Source of the DNA: Owenia fusiformis
Lineage: Eukaryota > Annelida > Polychaeta > Sabellida > Oweniidae
Assembly: GCA_903813345.2 (NCBI GenBank)
Contig: CAIIXF020000004.1
Coordinates: forward strand, 27,221,985 to 27,285,984
Direction: 5' to 3'
Length of the DNA stretch: 64,000 nt
Positions 11,876-22,704 of the stretch are shown here, one piece after another. The stretch's first letter is position 1. The number at the start of each line of letters is the position of its first letter. The position numbers and the translations under genes were made by a program. Under the pieces are notes generated by a model that was not told the DNA's origin, ran no database searches, and saw only the letters and a program-made list of their open reading frames with translations.

Positions 11876-13859
11876 TAAGACATTTTGGATGTTGTAGCTC
11901 TAAATTTGCCAAATAAAAGTTCAGAAAGCAGAATTACTGTCCAACAAATGATTGGTTAACAAGAAATTAAAATGATTTACTCTATTCTTTTTAGTTTCCA
12001 TTTAAAATGGTTCCTTCCACCTAACTGAATACTCTGATTATGATGGTCTAAGAAATAGAATCATACAGTTGTAATTATCTTTTTCAAATGAAGGCAAAGA
12101 ATCTTATTCCATTAGAAATCTTCTATTTATGTTTGAGCCTTCATTTTTGATTTTTAGCCTTCAAAGTAAAAGAATCAATCCCTTTTATTTATACACATAT
12201 TTTGCCTGGACCAATCTACGAATGCTACACACAGATGCAATACTTTTTTCCAAGTGGATTTTGAGATGTGTTTCCCCATTTCTTTGAAATTTATTTGATT
12301 CTTGGAAACTTTTTCAATTAAGTCAATTGTTTTGTTTAAATATATGTGCAGGCCACTGTTAAGTCTTACCAATCTGATTGTTGTCTGGGTTTGACCCAAT
12401 CTATTGTACAAAGATGTTGATATTGGATAGTTTTTATCAATTCTCAGTTATCAAGTTATTTTAGGAGTAGACCGGTGACATAGAAGAAACGCACAATCAT
12501 TTTTGTAAAAATGTATTATAAAAATAAATGGAACATACCTTTGGATAAAACTTGAAAGTATCAAATGTCAAATTAAATGTGATTTCAATGTAATTTAAAC
12601 GTCTGCAGCATTCTTTATTGGTTGTGTAGGATTGAGTAGGATTTTCCATGGTATTGTACTGTTCCAGTCTGACAGCCTAGCTTTGCTCTCTCACAAGACA
12701 TACATACATTCATATAACAGGCACACTATTTCTATATACTTCAATATTGCATTGCTTGATAGAGGGATGAATGTAGGTTTCCCAATTTTAATCATTTCAA
12801 CATTGAGTGAGGAGTGGCACCCAGAATATATAGGATTTTATAAACAATACAAACAGAAATGAACTGAATTAGGATATTGTCATAAAGAATTGACGACATG
12901 TTAGGAATGTTGGACATTTAAGATATCCCACGGGTGATATCAGACACATGATCAAATATTGCCTGTAGCTACATCTGGTTTCATTCCATCCTTTTTTTTA
13001 TCCTGTTAAACTCTTTCAACCGAGCAATCATGCTAAAGATCAATTATCAATTTCCAGTATTCATATAAGACAAGGCACTTTTTATATTTCTCCAAATCAG
13101 TTAACTCACCAACTAGTTTCTTTGAGTTGGTTATAGTTCCTATTGAAGTTTTGAATTGATATCAAACTTGCCGAAACTCCAGGCAACCTTTTTGGCGTCA
13201 TCTGCATAGACAGGTAACATATTCAAATTATTACAGTTTTGCAGTCAATATGTATGAACCCTCCTAGTCCAAGGCGGTGGACTCCCTTTGACATCAGGGT
13301 AAATGAAAATGGCTCCTTAAAGAAAGAGCACAGACTGCCTTTTGTAGAAAACGCATACTCGAGGAGTCCACTTATACATTCCCCATGATGAGAGAATAAG
13401 GATCCCAGATCAACATTTTAGTTGGCCACCATGCTATAGGATATAGAAACTTCTTAATCGAAAGATAATTGAATTGTAATATACTGGATGCTGTTGCCAA
13501 TATGTCAGAACCTAAAAATTAATATATCATATAAACAAGTGGATTTGATTTATTTAGTACAATTTGTAAGTTAGAAGTCTGTCTCTCTGAAATTTTTGCT
13601 TGACATATCTATCAACGCTATTTGTACAATTTTGTATCAATGTAATCTGGCCCTGTGAGTAAAGAAAATCATACCTTTCTGTAGATTGATCATGCCTTTG
13701 TGGAACTGACCCTGCTCAGCCAACCCTCATAGTTGATATTGACCGCCTTTTCTCATCATTGCCAAAGAGCCTTAGAAGTTACAAATTGAGCATGTCTTAT
13801 TCACATTTTAATTGTTGGGTTGATATGTTTATTTCATTTTTTTTATAACTATTCATTTA
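11876..13859. other. Intergenic, no gene recognised
   Basis: Small open frames at 12,175-12,411 (minus) and 12,632-12,862 (plus) show no family signature and are of a length expected by chance. No repeats with clear ends seen. Confidence 0.35.
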
Positions 13860-14955
13860 CAGTAGAACCTGTGAAAGTGGAACGCCCTTCGTTCTGCCAA
13901 AAAGCTTTCCACTTAGGAGGTGTTCCAGTTACGGAGGTTTTGGGATCACGGGATTTAAAGAACACACAAGATCAAATTGAGCTTATATACATTTATTTAC
14001 ATTGTTTTAAAACATATTGTACATATCAATTTATTTATTGATTTATTTACACAGAGTGATCACTACAGTTTTGTACAATAATTTGTTCAATCCTTGAAAA
14101 AGTCTTTTAAAGATGTCTGCCTTGATGTTTTGCACTTCTTCTTGGCGATTGCTCCAAGGACGGTGTCTTCCACTCCCAGAATCATGTCATGCTCCTTCGG
14201 TCCAATGGAGAAGGTGTGGTCTTTCAGGACTTGGAGTGCCTTGAGGACATCGGAGATGCTGTGAGATTTTGGAACAAGGATACCATCCTCATGCTCAGGT
14301 TCATCCACTGGTGCGCTGTCAGTCTGACTCATGTCGTTGATGAAATTTTCAGCCCATTCATTATCATCGTGTGCATGGGGACTCTCTTCACTCTCCAACT
14401 CCAGATACTCTTCTGCTGTCAGTTGTTGGCTGGGTGACTTGGATCGTTGTCAATCAGGAGAAGAATTCTCCGGTCTTGAGCTGCCATCTTGCTATTCAGC
14501 TTCTGGCACCATGACTTGAAAATCGCAGAGGTCATCCATGCCTTCTTGCTGTCTTGCCAGTCCACGGGCAGTAGTCCCTTGTCTTGGTTCTTGAAGCATT
14601 GAGGGTTTGCAGATTTCCCGATTACTAGAAGTTTCAGCTTGTCTGTGCCTGTAGAGTTGGAACCGACAAGGGCGCTAAGTTTTTTGTTGGATATCTTGAC
14701 CCATGACAGCCATCCCCAGTGGTGACGAATGATTTGGCAGGTATGGCACGCCAGAAAATTCGAAGTTCATTATAAATATTGTCTGGGCTGTACTATTCAG
14801 TTATAGCTGGTACACTTATTTCCTTCCACTGTTTTACAATGTCTGTATCGACGCCTTGGCTGTCTCCGGAAATAACCTTGTAGGAGATATTGTGGCGCAT
14901 CCTTAATGACTGGAGCCAACCATTAGATGCCTTGAGGGCTTGTTCTTGAATATCA
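13860..14955 (-). pseudogene. Broken Tigger/pogo-type transposase
   Basis: Read on the minus strand from about 14,950, the first segment contains ALKASNGWL...RH and VISGDSQG, typical of a CENP-B-type helix-turn-helix. Then come GKSANPQCFK, a KKAWMTS...FKSWCQKL block and ILLLIDNDPSHP, the DDE-transposase strand with its acidic residue. The C-terminal part (14,087-14,398) ends in a lysine-rich SLKDFF motif. Stops and frame changes interrupt the reading, for example after the SHPANN block, so it is dead. The lower end carries a CAGTAGAACCTG terminus at 13,860 next to a TA dinucleotide, as in Tigger/pogo elements. The upper part is missing and abuts LINE sequence near 14,956. Confidence 0.8.
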
Positions 14956-16378
14956 TGCTAACTATGGAATAACTTAGAATTAGCCCATAAGAGCAAATGA
15001 GTTACAAGAATTACTAAACGTAGTGTCAGAGTATAGCTCTAAGTGGCGTATGTCTTATCATGCTGGAATTAACAGTAAAAGTAAGATTATTATCTTTAAT
15101 GAAACAAAAAACAATTTGAAAATAAAATGGGCATGCGTAAATGGGAAATTCAGAACGATACTGTCCCAGAAACAAGATCGCACACTTATGCTGGCAACAT
15201 ACTCCACGCTCAACTTAAGAATGATGAATCAGTTACCAAGCAAAAAATAAATTGAATGGTAGCTTTTATTCAGTTAAACCTATTGGCATCCAAAAAGGAG
15301 GACTAAATCCAATGGTAGCAGTCAAAATACTAATGTCACTTATCTTGCCAACAGCTATGTTTGGTTGCGAACTGTGGAACAACTTATCATGTGAAAATAT
15401 ATACTCTCTAGATGTTGCATATCGTCAAATAGCAAAAATAATCCAAGGCTATGAACACAACGTGTCTTCGGATGTTGTTCTTTATACTCTTGGGTTGTTA
15501 CCTATATCATGTTACATCAATAATGCAAAACTGTTATTTTTCGATTGCTTAAGCAGAACATCTCATGTAATGACAAGGCGAGTGTTTTTATTTAGGCTGT
15601 CTTCATTTTTATTTTTTTATTCATGAAATTATGATGTTGAACCTTATCAGTGATTATGTAGACAGTTTTGTTAAAACAGGGAAAACCATTCATAAAGTAC
15701 TATTTAAAAAAATACCAGGTACATTCACAAGAAGAGCAAATGTGGTTAGCAAAGATAAAAGCAAATAGTAATCTTGTAATGTTCAGCAACATTCAAATTC
15801 AAATTGAACCAAGTTTTGCATGGATAATAGGCAAACGAAATCCTACACACTTGTGGCAACTGGCTTACCTTGTTTACCTTTCAATTATTCCAAACTATAA
15901 ATCCTTAAAATGCAAAAAATGCAATATCCTATGCAAAGATATAGTTGCACACTTCCTTAGGTGCTCATACATGTTAAACGAAAGAAATGATTTTCTTGAA
16001 CATTTAGTTGACATTTTGCCAGTCAATGATAGCGTTAAGCTGTTATCAGCTTCTGAAGATATTTTTGAACAAACTATACTCGGTAGTAGAGTAGATATTT
16101 TCATAAATGATGATATTTACGATCAATTCATCATCGAGTGTGCTACATCTCTCTATCATTTAGACAGTTACTTTAAAGTAATCAAATCCTGATCCTTGTA
16201 TTTACCTAGAATTGCACTATGAGAAATCACATGTCGATAATCATGATATTGGCAATGAACTCAAGCACTGTTTTTTGTAAATATGTTCCTTTGTAGTTAT
16301 AATTCTTGTATATTAAAATAATGTAATTTTATATGTTTGCTCTCCCTTGTGGAGGAATAAAAGATACAATACAATACA
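14956..16378 (+). mobile_element. 5'-truncated non-LTR retrotransposon (LINE), C-terminal RT region and zinc knuckle
   Basis: Three open segments in different frames (15,023-15,250, 15,252-15,626, 15,668-16,192) read as one decayed protein. The first has SEYSSKWRMSYHAG...K..II, like the end of a LINE reverse-transcriptase domain. The second carries SVKPIGIQKGGLNPM and PTAMFGCELWNNL, the post-RT region common in invertebrate LINEs. The third has a C..C...H....C knuckle (CKKCNILCKDIVAHFLRC). The 3' end at about 16,360-16,378 is a short tandem (ATACA)n tail after GAGGAATAAAAG. The catalytic core and everything upstream are missing. The exact clade is not determined. Confidence 0.8.
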
Positions 16379-16763
16379 ATATATCCCAAAACCATGATCT
16401 AACGTGAAAAGAAACAATGTCTAACTTCCCCTCCAAGCGAGAACCAATATCATAATCCAGGACCAGAACACCAAGGGACATTTCATTCATACTGAAGTCA
16501 TTGCAATACATGTTGAAGAAAAATTGAAAACAATTGATAGTCAATACTATCATCAAAAATAGTTGTCAAAAATAGTTGTAGATACTAGTGCTCATAAAAG
16601 ATAGAGTATTCAGTCTCAAATGATGTGGGATAGATAAAATCCAGTCTCGAAGTCCATAGGCAATTCAAGGGGTCAACATCCATTCGCAAAGCCATCATAA
16701 TCCATAAAACACAATAATTCACAATGGTCATCAGGAGAAATCTATGGCTGGTTTCGATTCCTA
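16379..16763 (-). mobile_element. Internal piece of Penelope-like 3' tail (copy 3)
   Basis: It matches the middle of the tail seen at 18,586-19,097 but lacks the conserved ATATATAAGCACTAG end. It directly abuts the (ATACA)n tail of the LINE, so the two are nested or fused. Confidence 0.6.
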
Positions 16764-17862
16764 ATATAGACAAATTTGAAGATAAGACTGATATTGTCAC
16801 ATTGAAATATGATAATAAGTGAATAATATATTTGTAATAGTTTGCACCGGTATAACCATGCGCAGTAGAATGATACACAGGGTTTCCCTAAATTGTAGAA
16901 ACATGAATGTTTCTCATAATTAATTAATTCATATATCCCGAGGATTTCACCTGTTCTCTTCTTGATCAAACATTGTTTGATTTTTGATTTTTTACAATAA
17001 AATAAACTGACATCTTATCATTTTTATTTCCATATGTTATTGACGTGAGAACTCAATGATCAATGGGAAAACACTGCTAAACTTGCACACTGAAATAGGT
17101 ATACCAGCAGGCCTAGGAAAATATGGCTACAAAAAGATGCTACACCTAAGGGCTACAGGTGGACAAACTAATCCCCCTGAAAAGTATTTTATGGTGCAGA
17201 TCACTAAATTCATGATTGCATTGAAAAGCTTTGAATGCTAATTTTCAAGAATCGATGTATTATCAAAGAAGAAATATGAAGAATTCATATTGTTTATTTC
17301 GAGTAATTATTTAGTGTCAAGTTTTGTCTCTAGTGACAGCATGTTACTGAATGTCTCATCAAATGACCTAAACTACAGCAGCTAAAATAAGCATACCGAT
17401 ATATATCACCCCCTTCAATCTATTTTTACAGGTTTTTATGATTATTTCACATTTTTCTATATTTTGCGTAAGCAGGGCGGTGAATTTTCTTCATTTTTCT
17501 TCAAACATTTCGTCTTACCAAAATTTATTATATCTGTCAATTTCAAGAAAATCGCGCCGCTAAGTTTGAAAACTAATTCAAATAATGACGTTTTCTCCAT
17601 TGAGCTCCATTATAAAAATGGATTTTTCAAACTTAATATTTTAAAATTCTACGTGGTGAAAAGTTGCATATTGAGTAATGTTATGGTGTAAAAATTCAAA
17701 ACAAAAAGGAATAAAGAAAAAATGCCACAGAGCAGTCTCATAAGCATCTCTTTAACAGAACCATCAACTTAAATTTCTCTTGGTGTAATATTGCTAAAAT
17801 ATACTGATTCTTGACTAATTGAATAATATATACATGTATATATGGTTTTACACATGATACAA
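16764..17862. other. Intergenic AT-rich DNA, nothing recognised
   Basis: Open frames at 17,056-17,241 and 17,464-17,691 have no recognisable domain. No repeat ends or RNA genes seen. Confidence 0.35.
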
Positions 17863-18159
17863 ATCTACCTTAAGTGTTTGTTATAAATGTCTCTATAATA
17901 GTCTTATCGAACTATATTGCATCAGTCCAGAACCAAACTTACGAAATATATCAAACTTAAAATTATATTACCATAAACCACAATAATGTATATGAAAATA
18001 GGCACCAAAAATCTACCTAAACGGTTTGTTATAAATGTCTCTATAATAGTCTTATCAAACTATATTGCATCAGTCCAGAACCAAACTTACGAAATATATC
18101 AAACTTAAAATTATATTACCATAAACCACAACAATGTATATGAAAATAGGCACCAAAAA
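17863..18159 (+). repeat. Tandem duplication of a ~148-bp unit
   Basis: Two nearly identical head-to-tail units (17,863-18,010 and 18,011-18,159) both contain TTGCATCAGTCCAGAACCAA and end GGCACCAAAAA. Very few differences are visible, so the duplication is recent. Confidence 0.85.
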
Positions 18160-18585
18160 CTAGCTTCAAGGATCCCAAGTGCGCAGAATCTAACTTTTAA
18201 GAAGTTACATTCCAAAATGACAATATTAAATCGAAGAAATATGGCTCTGACTGTAACTTACGGAAACTACAAAAATAAGAAATTGACATGAATTCAACTT
18301 GATTTAAGAGATATGGCTTTGACTTAAAATCTCAGAAATCAGAAATATAACATCAATTTACAGATAAATATGACACAGAAAATCTGTATAAGATTAGTAT
18401 CACAAGAAGAATCTTTCAAAATAAATCAATATAAATGGCCTAAATTTAGTTAAAAAGAAGTTTCTATCATGTTATGAATATTTGTGCACCATTGGTTTAA
18501 TGAGAATTTGCCTTTTTCTGAACCATTTTTCTGTACTTGTGAGTTCATTTCTCTCTTATTCTTCAACTTATCCTAATTTTTTCAA

Positions 18586-19097
18586 CATAAATATATAAGC
18601 ACTAGTGCCAAAGGGAAAGGACAAAAAGTTGTAATGGAACTTAGCAAGAAAAAGCAAACTCTAAGTGCATACCAGTGCATACCCCCTTTCCCCCCGCCAT
18701 TCAAGAACCAATATCACAATCCAAGACCAGAAGAGCAAGGGACATTTCATTCATACTGAAGTCATTACAATACATGTTGAAGAAAAAATTAGAAATTGAT
18801 AGCCAATACTCATAACCTCAAAAATTGTTGTAGATACCAGTACTCATACAAGATACAGCATTCAGTCTCAAATGATGTGGGATAGATAAAATCCAGTCTC
18901 CAAGTCCATAGGCGTTTCAATGGGTCAACATCCATTCACAAAAGCCATCGCCATAATCTATAAAACACGATAATTCACAATGGTCATCAGGAGAAAACTA
19001 TGGCTGGTTTCGATCCCTATTTCTCAACCATTAATGCCATAGCCGGGATCCACCTCAAAAGGTGCCAAGTGAAATATTGTGAGTTCATTGCCAATGT
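18586..19097 (-). mobile_element. 3' tail of Penelope-like element, attached to the RT (copy A)
   Basis: Non-coding sequence directly downstream of the RT stop on the minus strand. The related solo copies at 4,217, 11,183 and 16,379, and the copy-B tail at 53,317, identify it as the mobile 3' end of the element. Confidence 0.75.
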
Positions 19098-19098
19098 C

Positions 19099-20700
19099 TT
19101 AAACAATTCCCACATCCTTCAGCATCTCAAGTGGTAAAACTTGAAACTTCGAAATTAATGATTTGTATTTTTCAGCAAAGCCCAGAAAGAATTTCTTAAG
19201 CTTTATAGAATTATAACCTTGACCTAACAGTTTGATCACTAAAGTATTGTGTCTTGACTTAAAATCTAAATGTTTAGAGCATGCCCTGCCATATCTAATA
19301 AGCTGGGATACATAGACCCCATATGCTAGATTTAATGGAATATTACTGTCTAAATGGGGAAAATTCACAATATCAAAGTTGAAATCATCTCGTTTATCAT
19401 ACAACTTACAATATATACTGTTGTCTTGTTCAATGTTAATGATAAGGTCAAGATAAGGCGCATTCATGTTCGATTCATTGGTCTTTTTAACTCTAACTTC
19501 GAAGGGTATATCTCATTTACAAAATTTTCAAATCCAGGGTTGTCCAAACTCAACAGGTCATCTATATACCTATCTGTTTTATTAAAAAGTTTAGCTATGT
19601 GGAATTTTGTCTTATCTTTCATCATCTTTTGCAAAAACTTATATTCATATGAGAATAGAAAAAGGTCTGCCAAAAGAGGAGCACAATCTGTCCCCATTGG
19701 TATTCCTATATTTTGACATAAAACAGTATTTCCAAACTTTACATAAATGTTATCAATCAAAAAGCCTAAAACCTCACAAAGTTTTATTGCAGTAAAAGAA
19801 ATAAACTTTTCATGTTGATCACTAGAAAAGAAAGCTCTATTTGAACTACAATTTACGAATTTAAATCTACTACCTTTCATTGTGTTTTTAATGATACCAA
19901 ATATTTCCTCTTTCAATTTGTTATGGGGAATTGATGTGTAAAGTGTGGAAAAATCCCATGTGGAAATACATTTAACTTTTTAATAATTAGGTTGATCAAA
20001 TTTAGATAAAAGGTCCTTCGAATTTTTAAGGATCCACATATGGTTAACCCCAGAATTTCTAAAAATAGCATTACAGTAAGACTCCCTATTATTTTTAACA
20101 GCTTGGAGACACCTAGTCAATAGCCCAGAAACCTTTTTAGTAGAACAAACCCTAGAACCAGCAATAAATCTAGATTTATAAGGGTCTTTATGTAATTTAG
20201 GTATCCAATAAATTTTAGGCAAATGTTCTTGTTTCTCTGTTGGTTTGATCTTGTGTCTAATCAAGAAGTCTAAATGATTTTTGACTATTTCAACTTCATT
20301 AGCATCAACCTTAACATACGTTTTAGTACTTGTATATTTGTTTGAAATGTCCAATTCTGTCATAATAATAGACAAATAGAATTTTTTACATGTAACAATA
20401 ACGTTATTTGACGCTTTGTCTGTTGGGACTAAAACAAATTTTTTATGAAAATTTTCTAAATATTCAACAACTTGAGGGTCATCTAATACCTTGTCATTAG
20501 ATTCAAACTTTTGACCTTTAAGTTTAATTATTTTACTATTAACAATATCTTTGACATTAAGTATCCACTCATCTAATGAAGATTTATCAGCATGCTCACG
20601 TCTAATCCAATCGTTAGCATATTTTTCAACAGCATCAAAATTTTTTTTTTTATATCTCCATAAAATTGTATTCTGTTCACGAAATTTAGGACCTTTTTTA
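19099..20700 (-). pseudogene. Penelope-like reverse transcriptase, inactivated (copy A)
   Basis: On the minus strand the reading starts near 20,700 with IKKGPKFREQ, then LVPTDKASN, then KQEHLPKIYWIPKLHK and RFIAGSR (RT fingers). These are followed by DFSTLYTSIPH, GIPMGTDCAPLLADLFL and the catalytic TDRYIDDLLSL, then KLYDKRDDFNF and YGVYVSQLIRYGRACS. The order and motifs fit an RT family widespread in aquatic invertebrates and close to Penelope-like elements. No GIY-YIG endonuclease is visible. An in-frame stop at about 19,980 follows FDQPNY, and a one-base loss in an A run near 19,480 shifts the frame. About 530 residues are represented. The Penelope assignment is less certain than the RT call. 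Confidence 0.8.
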
Positions 20701-22325
20701 ATCAGATTTCTTGATCAGATTTTTTTTAATCAGATAAAATAGATAATGATGTGTGCTATCAACTTTATAAGGGGCCTTTAATAAATCGATTTGATAAAAA
20801 CTGGTGAGGTGGATATTAATACACTTTGCAATTAATGTATGTATGTCATAATCTGTCTTTGTTTAAGTGTAGGGCATCCAAAGTCAACTGTACTTACTAT
20901 TATATTGGTACATAAGTTCAAGTAGATAAGCGAAATTAAAAACATGACATACAAAGGTAGTTTTTAAATATCACCTGGCTTGAATTAGAGTACTTGATAC
21001 ATTTGGTATAAAGGGCCAGACAGATAATAAGATTTTAAATAAAACTAGAAAAACAGCAAGGCCATGGACTAGAGAATACCCCCGAACAACACATATTTTA
21101 TAATAAATTATTTTGTGATGGACATAATACTATTAACCAGGCAGTATTAGTGCCTTTTTAAGGAAAAACTACTTTGTTGTATATTATTCCATTTTGAATT
21201 TAAAAACTATTTACAAAAATGAACTTTTACAGAGAATATGGACCATTTGAATTTGAATTTCTTTTTGAGATAGTGAGCCTATAAAGTATATTTTATTTAA
21301 AAACATGTATAACCGAAGTGATTATTTAAAAACTATTTACAAAAATGAAGTTTTACAGAGAATGTGGACCGTTTTTAATTTTGAGGAGAGTTTGAATTTC
21401 TTCTTGAGATAGTGAGCCTATAAAGTATATTTTATTTAAAAACCTGTATAAACGAAGTTGATTTAGAGGCATTAAAGATGTAGCTAAACTGTAATTTTTT
21501 GGTAGCTTTGAATTAAGCAACAATTTTGAATGTAAAAATGACTGATAGGTACACACATACTAACAGCTTTTATTCAAACAATATTTAAGTTAAAGTAGAA
21601 ATTGTATTAAAAATTAATGTCACTGGAATTTATTGTGTAATTAGTCTAGTTTAATAGTCCAATAAATTACATGCCAAACATATATTTAAGTTTCTGGTTA
21701 AGTTACTTTGAACACAGCTTAAACATATCATTTAACGTCACAATTTTGTCAAAAAATTATAGCCATTTTGAATTAGGACATTTTAGAAATTCCTTTTGTA
21801 AAGAGATAGCAATTCATACAAAAATTTGTAAAGACACATTCAAATGTTGCTCTTTTAAGAAGAATGACAGCCATTGAAAATTGAATGGCAATATTGAAAA
21901 TTCCTACATCAATCAATAAAATTTAAATCAAGTCAACCAACCAGTTATTATGATTGCATTTTTAAGGAAAATGGAAAATTTGTGGTGACCATATTATACA
22001 AATATTGAATTATGTGGAGTTGAATATCTGTATATTGTACGCCTGGTGTTTTTCGCGTGCGATTTAGTTTCACGCTTTTCTCGAGTATTGCAAAGTCCCA
22101 AAAATGTCAGAAAATTGCAGATTAAATCCCCGGGAATTTATTATTACCTGGGGCCCTGATGCCTTTTGTTATGTGTAAAATATTTAGTTTCTCTGCTTTA
22201 ATGCCAAAAATGACGATGCAATAGAGGTTGATTTGCATATTGGATGAAAATACTTTTTACTAAATTCCCGGGAATTAAGTGATGTGACTTCGTTTGAATT
22301 GAATATATAGTGGATTCACTAAAAA
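20701..22325. other. Duplicated intergenic DNA upstream of linker gene 1
   Basis: No gene recognised. It includes a tandem duplication of about 126 bp (about 21,201-21,326 and 21,327-21,452, containing GATAGTGAGCCTATAAAGTA). The matching place in copy B (about 55,985-56,112) has a single unit. A short TTCGCGTGCGATTTAGTTTC stretch near 22,051 is expanded in copy B. Confidence 0.5.
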
Positions 22326-22333
22326 TGACGTCA
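22326..22333. promoter_or_regulatory. Palindromic CRE-type site TGACGTCA upstream of linker gene 1
   Basis: A perfect TGACGTCA lies 379 bp before the start codon and is preserved in copy B (57,016-57,023). A TATA-like CTCTATATACTTTT follows at about 22,341 and a CCAAT box at about 22,378. Whether these form the promoter is inference; no transcription start can be read from the sequence. Confidence 0.35.
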
Positions 22334-22704
22334 TTGAATACCTCTATATACTTTTAGTCACACGGTATCTAATCGACCAATGAGAGAACGAGTACCACGG
22401 CATGGAGTTATTGTCTGGACACACTTTCAGATGGATGAACAATTAGGCATACGGACAAACAGCTTCTCTATATTTTACTCAATCTTCATCCAATAATGGG
22501 ATTAAAAAGCATAGACAGTGACATTCAATTGGACTCTGAACCAAATGATGGTAACAAAATGACCAACTTCTTTTTTATCAGATTCGTGTGATCCTGTAAA
22601 ATCGCTTGGTACTATAATGCTGCCTTTGGTCACTTGGTGCAGTATTTTCAAGTACTACTATTCACTTGATACTTTTCACATATACTTGAAATCAGTCTGT
22701 ATCG

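Noticed and set aside
14087-14398. Independent acidic host protein gene
   Set aside because: It continues the DDE transposase on the same strand and ends like Tigger/pogo proteins, next to a CAGTAGAACC terminus.
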